Positions 12,519-26,873 of a stretch of DNA of 64,000 bases are shown here, one piece after another (the first letter of the stretch is position 1; every line of letters starts with the position of its first letter). The notes beneath the pieces were generated by a model. That model saw nothing but the letters and a program-made list of their open reading frames with translations. It was not told the origin of the DNA and ran no database searches. The stretch is from Ovis canadensis (taxonomy: Eukaryota > Chordata > Mammalia > Artiodactyla > Bovidae), in NCBI RefSeq assembly GCF_042477335.2, contig NC_091245.1, positions 114,424,501 to 114,488,500 on the forward strand, written 5' to 3'. Position numbers and translations under genes: made by a program.

Positions 12519-13385
12519 ATCTTTCAGTTTTTCTAAAAGAGAGGGCCCATGGTTCCAAAAGGAAATGACTAGTGCGGTACCTTGGAATCGGAACCGTATC
12601 ACATGTTCTGAACGTAATAACTCCAAATACATTAGCAGCTTGTCTTTCTTCCATTGCCTACTTTTTAGAAAAGAAAACACCTGGATAGGGAAACGTTGGC
12701 TAACTTACAGGCAATCAGATTTAATTCTCTAAAGATAAGTAAATGATTTGATAACCATTACAGAATAGCGGGAGTTGTAAAATTGGAGTTAAAATTCCAT
12801 AGCAATGGTCTTAAAAAATAAGTAGGGTTAGTTAATATCCAGCAGCAACTGACTGCTCTTCATCACTAGTAAGGCTGGGAAAGAAGGAAATTAGCTTTAA
12901 CCGTAATCAAAGAGACTTATAAGACTTATAGTGGGAAATTTACCATCAGTGGAGACTATTTTAGAAATTGAAATAATCAGCCAATAAAAGTGGAAGAATG
13001 ATGTCTTCCATTAGCTTTAAAATAGGATATATGATCTGCTCAAGGCACTTAAAGTTGATAGCTTATTAGATTTAATGGTTTTTAACCTTTAGGGGGTGAT
13101 AGACCTCATTAAGAATCTGATGTAACCCCCCTCTCCAGAAAAATGCTCACACAAATAAAACTTCACATGTAATTTCAGGAAACTTATGGACTCTGAAGTC
13201 TTTGCATTAGACCCTATTTTAAGATACCCTGGATTAGGTGATCCCTGTAAATCTTTTCCTGCCTCGTAAGAGACAAACTCCATAGTTCAGTTTTCCCAAA
13301 CATAAATGGAATCTGAGGATCAAATGTCAAACTTTGGATTTTCTTCCTCTGGATTTATAATACTTGGCATACATGGTATAGTAGT

Positions 13386-13446
13386 AAAAATTAAATAAAA
13401 AATAAAAAGATAAAAAAAAAATAAAAATAAAAAAAAAATAAAAAGA
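13386..13446 (+). repeat. A-rich simple repeat
   Basis: Imperfect AAAAT/AAAAAT units spanning about 60 bases. It is not preceded by a recognisable retroelement body. Confidence 0.85.
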
Positions 13447-14260
13447 TAATGAAATAGAAAGAATTCTACTTTTAAATTCAATTCTTTGTCCTAGAGAAGC
13501 CAAATGTTTAATTTAAAACTCACTGGTTGGCTGTGTATCATCTTCATGAAAAGGCAGTGTAGGACTAGGCCTTCGCCAGCATTCTCCCTGATCCCCACAC
13601 CCAGCTTTGGATTCATGGTTGAAAATGCAAACTGAGATGCCACGTTGACTTTCCAGCCTTCTTCTGACTGTATTGCTGTGACTGTTCAGCTGGACTTGAA
13701 AGATGTTATCTATTTATAATTCTTCCATCAGTTTTATGCCAAGTTTCATTGACTACAAGTTGGAAAAAACCACCCAGAATTACAAATCAGGGGATAAATT
13801 ATTATAGCCTTCACTGTATTTTTATGTTCCTAATTTCTAACCCTTAAATGCATAGTTGGGAATATCTTAATGAAATTAGAAATATTACTGAACCAAGCAG
13901 TCTTGGCCAACGCCCCCTTACGATTCACCTGATATGGTGGTCCATTTGACAAATTACTCTTCCCACTGTTAAAAGAGAAGGAGAGGACGTACGTATTCTT
14001 CCCCCTACACCCACTCCCCACCCTCTGCATCTGGAATCTCCTCCTGTTCCAGTTGCTGCGGTCATGGTGATACACTGCATAGAAAGCATGCAAGACATAC
14101 GATGTCTGTGAATGGGTAACCTGCAGTATTAATTCTGACAGTGCCTCCAGCGCTTACTGAGTCAGTGAAGGTGGTTTGGAAACCAGAATTGAGGAGAGGA
14201 CAGCCCATCCCGGCCCTGTAACTCTGATTAGTGACTGATGAATTCTCTCTGTACCCTTGA

Positions 14261-14584
<324 letters not shown>

Positions 14585-17500
14585 TACCCTGGGGCTACAC
14601 TGGAAAACTAAGAATGGGACCCTGCCAGACTGGTGAGCGGGTGAGAGAAATGTTTCTTTTTGCCTCGGTGGCAAGCAGAGAACTGTCTCATAATAGAGTT
14701 CAAGAGATAGAAGAGGAAAAAACGACGCTGCTCTATTTCTCACCATCTGCCTATCCACTTGCAGAGCACTGAAGCTCAGGCACAAGGCAAGCAGCAGTTC
14801 TCCAGGGGCATAGGTGGCCCTGCATTCTTCACCGCTGCCTGGTGGAGATTTTTTTTTTCCCTTGTACTTTTCTGAATTACTTTTCCCTTTGTGTTTGTTT
14901 TGTGTTTAAATTGTCATATTCTTTCAAATAAGACCCGCTTCCCCTCTCTGCCATTTCGCTTATAGGTACCGTACTTTCATTTAACAGCACACAGATGTTT
15001 CCACTGATTAGATCTTTCATCAACTTAATGCAAACCAATTGTGGATGTATGCTTATTGGAAAGCAAATGTCAGAACTAGCAGAGCCAAAAGCATCCCCAA
15101 GAGAGGCAAACCCTTTGGAGTGTTAGGTAAAAGGAAAAATCCTCCAGTGGCAAAGTTTATCTTGGGATTTGTGGTTCACACCTGAAACGGCACGAGAACA
15201 ACTGTATTGGGCGGGGAGGGTAGTGAATTTGAGATAATGAAATGGAAGAGACGGGGGGGGGGGCATCTTTTTGAAAGAGGAGATAGCTCCATTAATACAT
15301 ATATTTAAAACACTGAAAGTTTGATGAGACTGCAGTTTAATTAAAGCCATTTATTCTGAGGACCATGGGCCACTAAGAGTTAGCTCACATAAGTATTTAT
15401 GTCTTTGCTTATCTGATTCAGATCCTCAGAGACCACAGAACAAGTCCTTCACTTTATTGTGAATCTCCACACACTACACACCTTCTAATATGATACCCAG
15501 TTCAGGTAAGGAGCATGTAGGTGACTTTAGATTTAAACAAACAGAAGTTATTTCTCTTGAGCATTGACAGGTATTTACTCCTTTAAGACTATGCAGACAG
15601 GCAAATTAGATTCCTACTGGTGGAGTGCATCCCATAATATGGCAGTAATTTTCAGTTCTCCAGTGAAAAGGCAGTGAAGGAATTTAGTTCTTTTTTGTCC
15701 TCCCTTATTAAAGCAAAAACAAAACAGAAAAATATCTTACTTTGGTCACTTGTACTTTACTTTCTTCTCCTCTGTGATTTCTACCTTTAGCTCCAAAAAT
15801 GGGTCTTTGACCCTCTCCTCCTCTGAAACTTTTCAGTTTCTCAGCAGAATGCATTCTGCAAACACCGCTTCTTATCCTAATTGACTTGCTTTGGTGAGAT
15901 TTCTTCCCTTCCATTCCACACTGTATCAGTCTCTTCCTCCCTGCAAGAAAAGAACAGAGAAAATATATCAACTCCTCAAGGATTTACAGGTAGCCAGTTA
16001 GTTTTCTGCCTGTGAAATTAGCATGGTTCCTAAATGATTCTGAAGACGCGCCCACCAGCACTTCTGTCTGGGCAGTGATGCTTCTCTAAGTCAGTTAGAT
16101 GCTTTTGGAGGAAATCAGTTTAACTCTTGTGAGGGGAAGTAGGGGGCTCTGTTGCTCTGTTCCTCGGGAATCTGGAGTTTGAGAAGTGTCAGTAGCCTCC
16201 TTTTCTGTATGCACAAACCGTTTTAAATCAGGGCAGCACTCCACTCTGATTTGCCTGTCCTGGGCAATTTTAGACAAGAGCCACTTCCCCAGGGGGCCAC
16301 TCTTCCTTCTACTGGGCACCAAGAAATAGAAGGCAAGCGCCTAGAAGACCTTTAGGCTGCAGGCCAGTCTTCTCCTGGAATGTCTTCTCCCGGCCCTGAT
16401 CCTTCCCATTCTGTCCTGTGTATTATTCCAAACAAGAGGCTGCTGCCATGGCTAGTAGTTAGTGGCGACACCGTCATTCCCAAGCTGCCAGTCTTCCCCT
16501 GGAACTGAGGTAGTCATTACAGTGGATACACATACAAGTGTGCGTGGAGTGATTATAGACGGTACTTCCTTCCTGTCCTTTGCACTGAATCACGCAAGAG
16601 CGAACCATCACGTGGAGTTCTTGGTTTTAGCACTCGTTTTTACTCTTCCCCTTCATTCCCAGCTTTTCCTGCGCTCATTTTACCAAGTGGCCAGACTGAA
16701 GACTTACGTGTTGTGTCACCTGAATGCCTCTCTTTCAGGTGGGTTAAGTGTGGATTAAGAGTACCTGTGAAGTGACCATGAAAAGCAGTCTGGGAGCCTT
16801 GCCTACTTTCACTCACCGACCTTTCTGCTCCTTGTCATGACCTATTCTGGAATTGATCTTTTTGAGAGGTGGGAACAGGATTTTCCTCAGGGTAAAGTTT
16901 CAGGAAATGAGTGAAAGGCAACTGACAAGGACAAAGAAATATTATATTTTTTAAACTGCTGTCACGGCTACTGCTAATCCCTGGGCATAATGGTATTTTT
17001 ATTTTAATGCCTGTACGCTAGCTCAAGGTCCTTTAGGAAATGGAAAGTTGCTGTGCCTGATGAATAAATTAAGCTGTTTTTTCCCTTAATTGTTGTGGTG
17101 AGATTGCCTTTGGGGGATGGCAGCCAGGAATTATGGCAGATATGTGGGTGTATATTTATTTAATTTTTTAATTTATTAAGTCTTTAAGTGGTATTTTGCA
17201 AGTTTGGGAGACTATTAGATAGGGTCAGGGAGAGGTCAAGTCCACCTGTTACTAGATGGCTGTGCCCTTTGGGGCACTGGTACTACTACTTTCTTGGGAA
17301 GTGATGGTGAAGACTTCTGGGTATGTTTTTCCCACCTGGTTGCGACTTTTTAAGGCTTCATGGAAGTAGACGTTCCCTTGTGCTACCTACTGAGTCAGAT
17401 GTCAGGAGCTGCTTCCCCGGGGGGGTTAACTCACTCAGCAGAACAGGGACGCAGCTCCATTAGGACCATAGTGTGAAATGTCTCTTTCTAAAGTTAGGGT

Positions 17501-19645
17501 TTGTGAGAGGATCATCTTGAAAGAAATATATTGCTTGCCATCCTTGTAGTTTATGTTATTGGGTAGTGTTTGTCGTTTCACAAGTAAGAAATTCCCTGTG
17601 ATTACGAAAGCTCAGAGCATCTTCTAATTTAAAAAAAGAAAAAAAAATGACTACAGGCTTCAGAACAAAGCTGGCATTGCTTTGCCTTCTCTTGTTAGCA
17701 AGAAGTAGACACAGAGGTATTTGAAAGCAGCAATGTTACATGAGTCATTCCTGAGTGTTCTGAATAAACATTACTTAGAAACAGACAAGAAATTTGGGAT
17801 TCAAACTGATTTTTCTAGCATTTTTAAAGAGACACTGTCCCGATTAAACTTTCCTGGCTTGAATCTGCCTCTCCTACTGGGGAATGAACCCCCAGTAGTC
17901 ACAGCAGTGACACTCTGATAAGACCCTGCTGCTGTGGCATCTGGAGTGATTAAAGCTGGAGAACTCTCAAGCTGTTTGCAGCTTTTGTACTATTTTCTGA
18001 TTCTCACTATTTTACTAACCTCAGGTGGTGAAACTTGACAATCAGAGAGAAAAACTTGTAATTATATTTGACTTTCTAACACATTGCCAAGTTTCAGAGT
18101 AGCTTCCCCTGTCAACTATTAAAAGTAACCACTTTTACTGAAGAGCCAGAGTTAGAGTCCATGCCCCCTTCAGTCTGACCTCATGGGAATTTTCCACCAT
18201 GAAAGCCCTCTTTCCACTGCACACTGCTGGGCCAGCTCAGCTTCCTTCCTCAGAGTCCTAGGGCCCAGCTTCAAATGAGACCTTGCATACTACCCTATTG
18301 GCCGTTTTCATACAAATTAACCTCTCAAATAAGATAGCTTAATGCCAAAATTGATAGACATTTTTGACCCTCTACAGACCCCTCATTCTTTGCCAAATGC
18401 TACTTCTGTTAGTCTTGAGTCATTTTAATTTACAGAAATTAGGATCTTCGCTGCTAATATGAATACTAATTATAACTTTTACCTTAAAAGCAGAATAAAG
18501 CTTAAAGAGATAAAATGAAGTACAAGAAATTTTTATTCTTACACCTAATAATATTTGGGAGGGAGCAATTCCTATTTCCCCTCACCCCTAGAGGTTGAGA
18601 TTAATTTTTAATTTTCTAGGAAATAGAACATTGGACTACCACCCAAAACGTTGCCAGAGTCCAGATGGAACTATGCACATTAAAAAAAAAAAAAAAAAAA
18701 ACACTTTTCTCTTACCTGAAAAAAGAGTCTATTCTGTTAACTTATATTTTTAATGACTAAACTTAAAATAAATTTTATTTTGGACAAGACTAGGACTTTT
18801 CACAGTTAATTCTAATATCTGTGTGTTAGTATCTGTCAGGTTTTCTGTCAGAACTTATGGAAAGAAGGATGACAAAGGTGTCTTGATCAGGAAACTTGTC
18901 CTGTGTGTGAATCAGGGCATGGCTAGTCACTGTCAAATAGTGGGCACCATACCCAACATAGTGGTTTGCTACCTTGAAGCCTTAGAGCTTTAGCACAGTA
19001 AAAGACTTTTCATTATATTAAATAGAGAGCCAAGGAGTAAATAAATCATAGTTCATCGTTTCCAAGGTCAGCAGACAGCACACTCTCTTGCTGCTTGCCC
19101 CAGTGATGTTGCTGACCATTGGTCAACAAGCACACCAGGCGGCGTGGCGTCTTGCCCAGCAGGGTCATCTCAGACAGTGTGGTGGGTTGACTTTCGCAAC
19201 AGATGTATATTGGACCCTTTTAACTCACACTCAGCCCTCACTTCTAGGTCAGCCGTCTTCATGAGGGATGGTGGGGGAATAGAACTTTAGATGGAAACTG
19301 CTCTGTACTACTGGCCTGAGATGCTAGTCACTTGTCATCACACTGGCAGTATGGTTAGTCTGAGACCGATAGCGCTTCTCCCGCGGGGCCATCAGAACCC
19401 GATAGAGAGCGTCAGAGATGTCGTTTCACCAGGACTTTCTTTCTAAGGTTGTATCTGTGCTCAGTTAAGAATGGGTAAAAATGTGGAGGAAAGATGTACC
19501 ATTTTCTCCCTTAAATTTTTTGTTTTGTTTTCAACACATAAAGAAACAATGACAGCAGACTATGATATGCTTTTAAGCAAGTCTTTATAATGCAATACTT
19601 GTTCTTTGTCTAAAATTCAAATAAAGAATTTTTAAACTTGTTTGG
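14585..19645 (+). other. ATF6: ATF6 3' untranslated region
   Basis: About 5.06 kb of non-coding sequence follows the stop and ends at a polyadenylation signal at 19620-19625. This agrees with the long 3'UTR known for mammalian ATF6 mRNAs. Other A-rich hexamers occur earlier (AATAAA-like at about 17065, 17763 and 18493), so shorter isoforms are possible. Simple tracts include a G-run at 15253-15263 and an A-run at 18681-18700. I see no ruminant SINE or LINE in this stretch. Confidence 0.85.
19620..19625 (+). terminator. ATF6: ATF6 polyadenylation signal
   Basis: AATAAA is followed about 15-30 bases later by a GT-rich downstream element (TTGTTTGGTTTTGTTCTG), the usual mammalian arrangement. 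Cleavage is expected near 19640-19650. Confidence 0.8.
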
Positions 19646-21298
19646 TTTTGTTCTGTATGTAGAAAGAGAGAAAAAAAAAAAGACCCAAAATGAATCTGCA
19701 GTGTTAAGTGATTAATAATGACAAGGGAAGCCTGACATGGTTTTGTGGCTTGTTACTATTTAGATGAAACAATTGAGCTCTTTTCCACTCTTATTCCCAA
19801 CCTGGTTAAGTAAAAGTTTCCTTTATTGTGTCCAGATATTTAAACTACAGTCTTACTAAGGGGAAAAACAATTGCCTAAAAACTCATCCTTTGACATTCT
19901 ACATTAGGAAACCAAGTTACTCAGTCACACCAAAGACCTCTTTTTAGCTTGGAATGACATGTCCATGAAGCTGGTCTCTGCAGACTGACAGCACAGAATC
20001 CATCTGGGAACAATCAGTGTAGGCATTTACTGAGGACCCAGGGTATACCTCAGACACTGCTCTATGTTCTCTACCTTTTATCTTTTCTCAATCCTCCCTA
20101 CTACTCATTTCCTACAGTGGGCACCTAACTGGTAAGCAGCAGACCCAGTATTTGGGCCCAAGCAGTTTAACTCAGTGCATGGATTCTTATTTGCTCCATT
20201 GCTCCCCCTCCTGAGGCATAGATGGAGCATAGGTACCTGCCCTAAAGGAGCCTGTGGGGCCAGGTACACAAATATACAAAATTACAGTCACAACAGGGTT
20301 CTCTTAGAGGCAAAAATGTTTCTTTCCTAAGATACCTTATCAGGCTTCTTTGGAAAGTAACACCTCAAATCCCCTCTTCTACAGAGAAGGTCAGCACACG
20401 TTGGAGGGTAGGGGCCTGGGCAGCAGAAGAATGAAAGCTATAGGACTTGGTCTCTGGATTCTGGAGCTTCTCAGGGACTCATGAGAAGATTCCCTGGTCA
20501 CAGGAGGGCAAAAAGACTTCACACTGCTCAATGTGCTAAAATGTGAATCCTCTTCGTTGTCTCAAATATTCAGTGAGCCTGTTGCACACACACCTTTGAA
20601 TCAGTGTTGTTTGAGGGAGTGAAAGAATGGAAATAGGATGTAATGTGGTCTGACTGGTGCTGAAGAAAAGCTTGCAGACAGTAAAGCAAGATAATTCATA
20701 AATGGAAGAGTCGATGAAGCAGCAGAAGTGACCAGGGAAATATCACCCCCCATACCCTGGCCCTCACAGGACCCCACCACCAAATCACTGTGGGATTATC
20801 CCTCCAGGACTTCCCACTGTATGTGGGATAGTGTTCAGGCCAATTTTGGGGTCTCAAAGGATAACCACAGCTGACATTTGGATTACACAATACATGGTGC
20901 CTGAAATAGAGGGCGCTTCTAGCACATACTCTGCAATTTATCAAACTAGTCCTTTTTCGTTAGAAATTTAAACCACTTCCAATGTTTTGCTAACCATAGG
21001 AAATCTATAGTGTATTATTCACTCCATCACATTCACTCCATCACATTTGGTGTGATCTCCACAATTGCCTGAAGACAGTGCTTCCCTTAGCTGGCTTCAT
21101 GATGATGGTTGATACATATAGAAGACTTAACTTGTAGTAGAGATTGTGCTAGGCATTTGGAAGCATTAGTTCACTAAACTTCACAGCAGCCTTATGAAGT
21201 AGTTTATCCACAATACAGATGAAAAAGTGGGCAAAAAAGGAACTTGCCTAAGAACTCACAACTAGCACATACCAGAGCTAGGATTTGAAATTATGTCT
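19646..21298. other. Intergenic sequence with MIR remnants
   Basis: Unique-looking DNA after ATF6. About 20020-20190 (TTTACTGAGGACCCAGG) and about 21130-21285 (GTGCTAGGCATTTGGAAGC) resemble + strand MIR elements. A short tandem CACTCCATCACATT duplication lies at about 21019-21047. No gene is seen. Confidence 0.5.
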
Positions 21299-23548
21299 CA
21301 GTTCAGTTCAGTCCATCCAACCATCTCATCCTCTGTCGTCCCCTTCTCCTCCTGCCTTCAATCTTTCCCAGCATCAGGGTCTTTTCAAATGAGTCAGCTG
21401 TTCGCATGAGGTGGCCAAAGTGTTGGAGTTTCAGCTTCAGCATAAATCCTTCCAATGAATATTCAGAACTAATCTCCTTTAGGATGGACTGGTTGGATCT
21501 CCTTGCTGTCCAAGGGACTCTAAAGAGTCTTCTCCAACACCACAGTTCAAAAGCATCAATTCTTTGGTGCTCAGCTTTCTTTATAGTCCAAGTCTCACAT
21601 CCATACATGACTACAGGAAAAACCATAGCCTTGACTAGACGGACCTTTGTGGGCAAAGTAATGTCTCTGCTTTTTAATATCCTGTCTAGGTTGGTATAAT
21701 TTTTCTTCCAAGGATTAAGCATCTTTTAATTTCATGGCAGTAGCCACCATCTGCAGTGATTTTGGAGCCCCAAAAAATAAAGTCTGACACTGTTTCCACG
21801 GTTTCCCCATCTATTTCCCATGAAGTGATGGGACCGGATGCCATGATCTTCGTTTTCTGAATGTTAAGCTTTAAGTCAACTTTTTCACTCTCCTCTTTCA
21901 CTTTCATCAAGACTGTTTAGTTCTTCACTTTCTGCCATAAGGGGGATGTCATCTGCATATCTGAGGTTATTGGTATTTCTCCCGGCAATCTTGATTCCAG
22001 CTTGTGCTTCCTCCAGCCCAGGGTTTCTCATGATGTACTCTGCATAGAAGTTAAATAAGCAGGGTGACAATATACAGCCTTGATGTACTCCTTTTCCTAT
22101 TTGGAACCAGTCTGTTCTTCCACGTCCAGTTCTAACTTTTGCTTCCTGACCTTATCTGCATACAGATTTCTCAAGAGGCAGGTCAGGTGGTCTGGTATTC
22201 CCATCTCTTTCAGAATTTTCCACAGTTTATTGTGATCCACACAGTCAAAGGCTTTGGCATAGTCAATAAAGCAGAAGTAGATGTTTTTCTGGAACTCTCT
22301 TGCTTTTGCAATGATTCAGCAGATGTTGGCAATTTGATCTCTGGTTCCTCTGCCTTTTCTAAAACCAGCTTGACCATCAGGAATGTCATGTTTCACATAC
22401 TGTTGAAGTGTGGCTTGGAGAATTTTGAGCATTACTAGCGTGTGAAATCAGTGTGATTGCGTGGTAGTTTGAACATTCTTTGGCATTGCCTTTCTTTGGG
22501 ATTGGAATGAAAACTGAACTTTTCCAGTCCTGTGGTCCCTGCTGAGTTTTCCAAATTTGCTGGTATATTGAGTGCAGCACTTTCACAGCATCATCTTTCA
22601 GGATTTGAAATAGCTCAACTAGATTCCATCACCTCCACTAGTTTTGATCGTAGTGATGCTTCCTAAGGCCCACTTGACTTCACATTCCAGGATGTCTGGC
22701 TCTAGGTGAGTGATCACACCATCGTAACTTGATTATCTGGGTCATGACGATCTTTTTTGTATAGTTCTTCTGTGTATTCTTGCCACCTCTTCTTAATATC
22801 TTCTGCTTCTGTTAGGTCCATACCATTTCTGTCCTTTATTGAGCCCATCTTTGCATGAAGTGTTCCCTCGGTATCTCTAATTTTCTTGACGAGATCTCTA
22901 GTCTTTCCCATTCTATTGTTTTCCTCTATTTCTTTGCATTGATCACTGAGGAAGGCTTTCTTATGTCTCCTTGCTATTCCTTGGAACTCTGCATTCAAAT
23001 GGGTGTATCTTTCCTTTTCTCCTTTGCTTCTCTTCTTTTCTCAGCTATTTATAAGGCCTCCTCAGACAACCATTTTGCCTTTTTGCATTTCTTTTTCTTG
23101 GGGATGGTCTTGATCCCTGTCTCCTGTACAATGTCATGCACCTCCGTTCATAGTTCATCAGGCACTCTATCTATCAGATCTAGTCCCTTAAATCTATTTC
23201 TCACTTCCACTGTATAATCATAAGGGATTTGATTTGATCTAGTTCATACCTGAATGGTCTAGTGGTTTTCCCTACTTTTTCAATTTAAGTCTGAATTTGG
23301 CAATAAGGAGTTCATGATCTGAGCCACAGTCAGCTCCCAGTCTTGTTTTTGCTGACTGTATAGAGCTTCTCCATCTTTGGCTGCAAAGAATATAATCAAT
23401 CTGATTCAGTGTTGACCATCTGGTGATGTCCATGTGTAGAGTCTTCTCTTGTGTTGTTGGATGAGGGTGTTTGCTATGACCAGTGCATTCTCTTGGCAAA
23501 ACTCTATTCGCCTTTGCCCTGCTTCATTCTGTACTCCAAGGCCAAATT
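21299..23548 (-). mobile_element. BovB LINE, 2.25 kb, degenerate
   Basis: Antisense BovB from its tail (TTCAGTTCAGTCC) through the RT and into the endonuclease region. Reversed translations show RT pieces in different frames: 22070-21885 carries NNLRYADDIPLMAES (YADD catalytic motif), 21722-21303 the C-terminal region, and 22998-22714 the region before RT. Near the 3' tail about 110 bp of usual BovB sequence is missing: the tail at 21311 jumps directly to CCATCCAACCATCTCATCC. The frames are broken, so it is inactive. Confidence 0.92.
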
Positions 23549-24984
23549 ATGTCTACCTTGCTTTTAAGGTCACATTCTTTTTACTGTAATACACTATCAC
23601 GCATCCTTAAAGCCATAAAGGATGTCACAGGAGACAAAGTAGAGACAGAAACAAAGTCACAGATCAAGGCAACCAGGCTGCTGAGGCATGTTCAGGAAAG
23701 AGGGACAATAGCTAAGAGGTAGAGTCCAGCAATGCCAGTGGCTTTGCTGTGAACAACTAATTCCTTCTGAAGGCATATACTCAAAGCTGGTTGCATATGG
23801 GGCCCACAGTGGGCTGCTGCCCTGCCTCTCCTGGACCTTAATCCTTGTGTTCTTCTTGGGTGAGTTGCCCAGTGGGGTGAAGACAAGCTGGTGCTTCCAC
23901 AATTGAAGGCCCCAGGCTTGGCCAGTCCACCCACTCGGCTCAGGTCGAAGAGCATTCAAATGTGACCCTTCAACCCCATCTGGAGGGTGTATCCAACTGC
24001 CTACTCTTTTGCTCACAAGTTCTTTTGTCTTTAGAAAGTTTTCACTGCAGAATTAACTTCTAGTGTGGATGTTGGACTATGAGATGGTGAGAGATACTTT
24101 TGTAAGAGATCACTGATGTCCAGATCCAAAACTGAAACACTTTGGTCCAGAAGAGAGGGATGTATCTTTAAAATAAATGCAACATACCATATTAAGAAAT
24201 GGGTCATCTTGTTAGCTTAACTATGTGCAACCCTGTCACTCCTAAAAACTGCTCATTTAGGAGTAGGGGAACCTTGTGAAGCTAACCAAAAATATTTCCA
24301 GTTGTTTGCAGGCGTATCCCTGTTTCTACATACATCAGTTGGCTGGTTGCAAAGAAAAACTGAGCCTCAAAAGCCTTTCTGACTCTCATTTCTTAGATGT
24401 CCTGCTAGACTTTCAAAGCCTCTCAGGTTATGCACATTGCCTGAGTACTCGGTGGAACTTGGACTCCTGAGTTGAATTTCCCCATAGCTAGAGTTAGTGG
24501 CCCCAGAATTTAAACCGTTGTTACAGATGCTGTGTTGAACTAAGCTCAGGCAGCTACCACCAATGTGTGGGATGCTGTATAGATAAACCAGATAATATCC
24601 TTGTCCTCAAAGGCATGTGAATGATGTCTCTTCCTTGGGTCTATGCGGTCACCACTCTGTTCCCACAGAAGAGTAAAGATAATTTCCAGACGAGGTCATG
24701 ATTTCCGGTCAGCCTGAAAAATAAGTTTAGTTAGACACAAGCTGCTCTCAGGAGAGCTTTGGGATAGACGATTCATTGACCAGTGTCTTTGCCACAGCCA
24801 CAGAGCTCACCCACTCACTGGGCTGCTGGTCCTAGGATGAACAATGGTGCATTTCACTGGTTTCCTGAACATGCTGGAATTCTCTGCTCAGTGACTTGCT
24901 CACATCAAACCAACACAATGCCCCCTCAAGCCTGGCAGCCTCAAGCAAGACAGAATTACAGCAACCTCTGCACCACCATGGAGA
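23549..24984. other. Unrecognised intergenic sequence
   Basis: No repeat family or exon is recognised. Minus-strand frames at 23657-24016 and 23692-23955 overlap each other and have no domain. They look like chance frames in GC-richer DNA. Confidence 0.45.
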
Positions 24985-25100
24985 AGGGGGAGAAGGAAAT
25001 GGCAACCCACTCCAGTAGTCTTGCCTGGAAAATTCCATGGACAGAGGAACCTGGCGGGCTACAGTTCATGGGGTCGCAGAATCGGCCATGACTGAGCTTA
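24985..25100 (+). mobile_element. Bov-A monomer SINE fragment
   Basis: A single Bov-A unit: GGAAATGGCAACCCACTCC, then TCTTGCCTGGAAAATTCC and GGGCTACAGTTCATGGGG. No tRNA-like head is present. Confidence 0.85.
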
Positions 25101-25904
25101 TCAGCACGGCACCGCCAGCCTGGCTGTTTCCATCAAACCCTTGGCTGGGTGGGGAACTGAAAATTCATTCAATTTAAACAGCATGGGCTGAAAGATTTCA
25201 GCAAGATGCTGAAACATTTAACCTCTTGTTTTAAGTGGCTCTATGGGTCACTGCTCAGGTGAACACAACAAGTAGCCCATTTGGGGCCAATTCCATCTCC
25301 CCAAGATTTATAATCTGGTTCAAGTCAGCAGGGCATCAACAGTCCAAAGAGGGAGAAGCCTGCTCTTAGAAAGGTAGCTTTCTTTCCAAGCTCTCACCTC
25401 TGCCATTTCTTATTTAATATCTGTCATCTCTGAAAGGCAGTAAACTCCAGAAGTTCAAGAACTCTGTCAGTATCTAATTCACTGTTTTATCCGCAGTAGT
25501 TTTTTGACATGATGTGCTTAGAATATGGTACTTTGGGCATTTCAGGCCAACTCAGTATTTTTTGTTGAGTTCAATTGTGGAGCATTTAGAAAGCCACAGA
25601 CAGACATTGTCTTTCCAGAAGTTTACACGATAGACTGGCATTTGTTGCTTGTGTTTGCGTGAACAAGCTACGTCACCATACAGAAATACTCACGGTGCTC
25701 TTGCGATACAGACACACTGCCAGCTATGAGCAGGAGGGACACGCAAGATGAGGGCCCTGCCTTTCCTATCAGTCGAGGCAGCATCAGCTCTCCCCTGCCC
25801 TTTTTATTTTTTCCTGCTGTTTTCCTCTGATTTCAGTTTGTGGCACACTGGAGGTGTTTTGGAGAGAGGCTGTAGACCAGGCGCTCTACAAATGTGACCT
25901 TCAT

Positions 25905-26232
25905 TCTGTAGCAGCAACAGCACTTGCTAGAAATGCTCTGGTCCCCACCCAGACCCACTGAATCAGACTCAGGCTGGGCCCAGCAATCGGTGTTTTAAGA
26001 AGCCCTTCCTTCGTTGGGCTTCCCTGATAGCTCAGTTGGTAAAGAATCTGCCTGCTATGCAGGAGACTCTGGTTCTATTCCTAGGTCAGGAAGATCCCTG
26101 GAGAAGGGATAGGCTACCCACTCCAGTATTCTGGCCTGGAGAATTCCGTGGACTATACAGTCAGACACAACCAGTGCCTTTCACTTTCACTTTTCATTTT
26201 CAGAGGATTCTGATAAGAGTTTGAGAACCGTC
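25905..26232 (+). mobile_element. MER5A-like DNA transposon, split by Bov-tA
   Basis: The left part at 25905-26017 contains CTGAATCAGACTCAGGC and ATCGGTGTTTTAAGAAGCCC. The right part after the SINE reads GAGGATTCTGATAAG then GTTTGAGAACCGTCC (about 26203-26232), the usual MER5A end. The two halves fit one hAT-Charlie non-autonomous element. Confidence 0.7.
26018..26202 (+). mobile_element. Bov-tA SINE inserted in MER5A
   Basis: tRNA-like head GGCTTCCCTGATAGCTCAG followed by a Bov-A unit, shortened at its 3' part (ATTCCGTGGACTATACAGTC) and ending in CACTTTCACTTTTCATTTTC. No clear target duplication was seen. Confidence 0.88.
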
Positions 26233-26873
26233 CATGTAGATGCTTGTCAGAGATGGTGGAGGAGTGAGAATATCAGACCCTGCCTGAGAAGATCCTTCCC
26301 AGACTGCCATTGCTGGGGCTTCAGGGAAACACCAGGAAAGAATTTTCTTGCTGTCACTCTCTTTCTGAAAGTTCACAGGGTTACACCTTGAGCATCCACG
26401 ACCTCCCACCCCTTGTCACTTGACCTGGCCTCCTGCTACCCGGGATGACCTCACTCTCAGCTGAGCAGCAGGAATCAGGGCTGCTCGCAGAGTGGGAATC
26501 AGAACCATGTCCTTAATCAGAAGTGTGTCAGGAACCTCAGGGCTTGGGGCTGCTTACTTCCCAACTGACCTGAGGCTCTCCTGGGACTGAACCCCTCAGA
26601 GCTCCCGCCTGGAACCAGCACCCTCTGCTGCCAAAAGGGAAGCTCTCCCAGGCCTCTGTCAACCCTCCCCCTAGAGCATGTCTTCGCCTCGAGGCTAGGA
26701 GAGCCCCCAGTGCAAGCGCAGAGACACCCCAGAGAGAATGCTCCTAGCCTAGTTTGGGACCTGGGACCTGCACCCTCACGTCTCGACAAGACAAGAAGAT
26801 CTGAGCTCCATGAAGGAGCTCCATGAAGTTGATTCGGTTGGCTGCAGGCTGTAACCCCCTTCAGTACATCACC

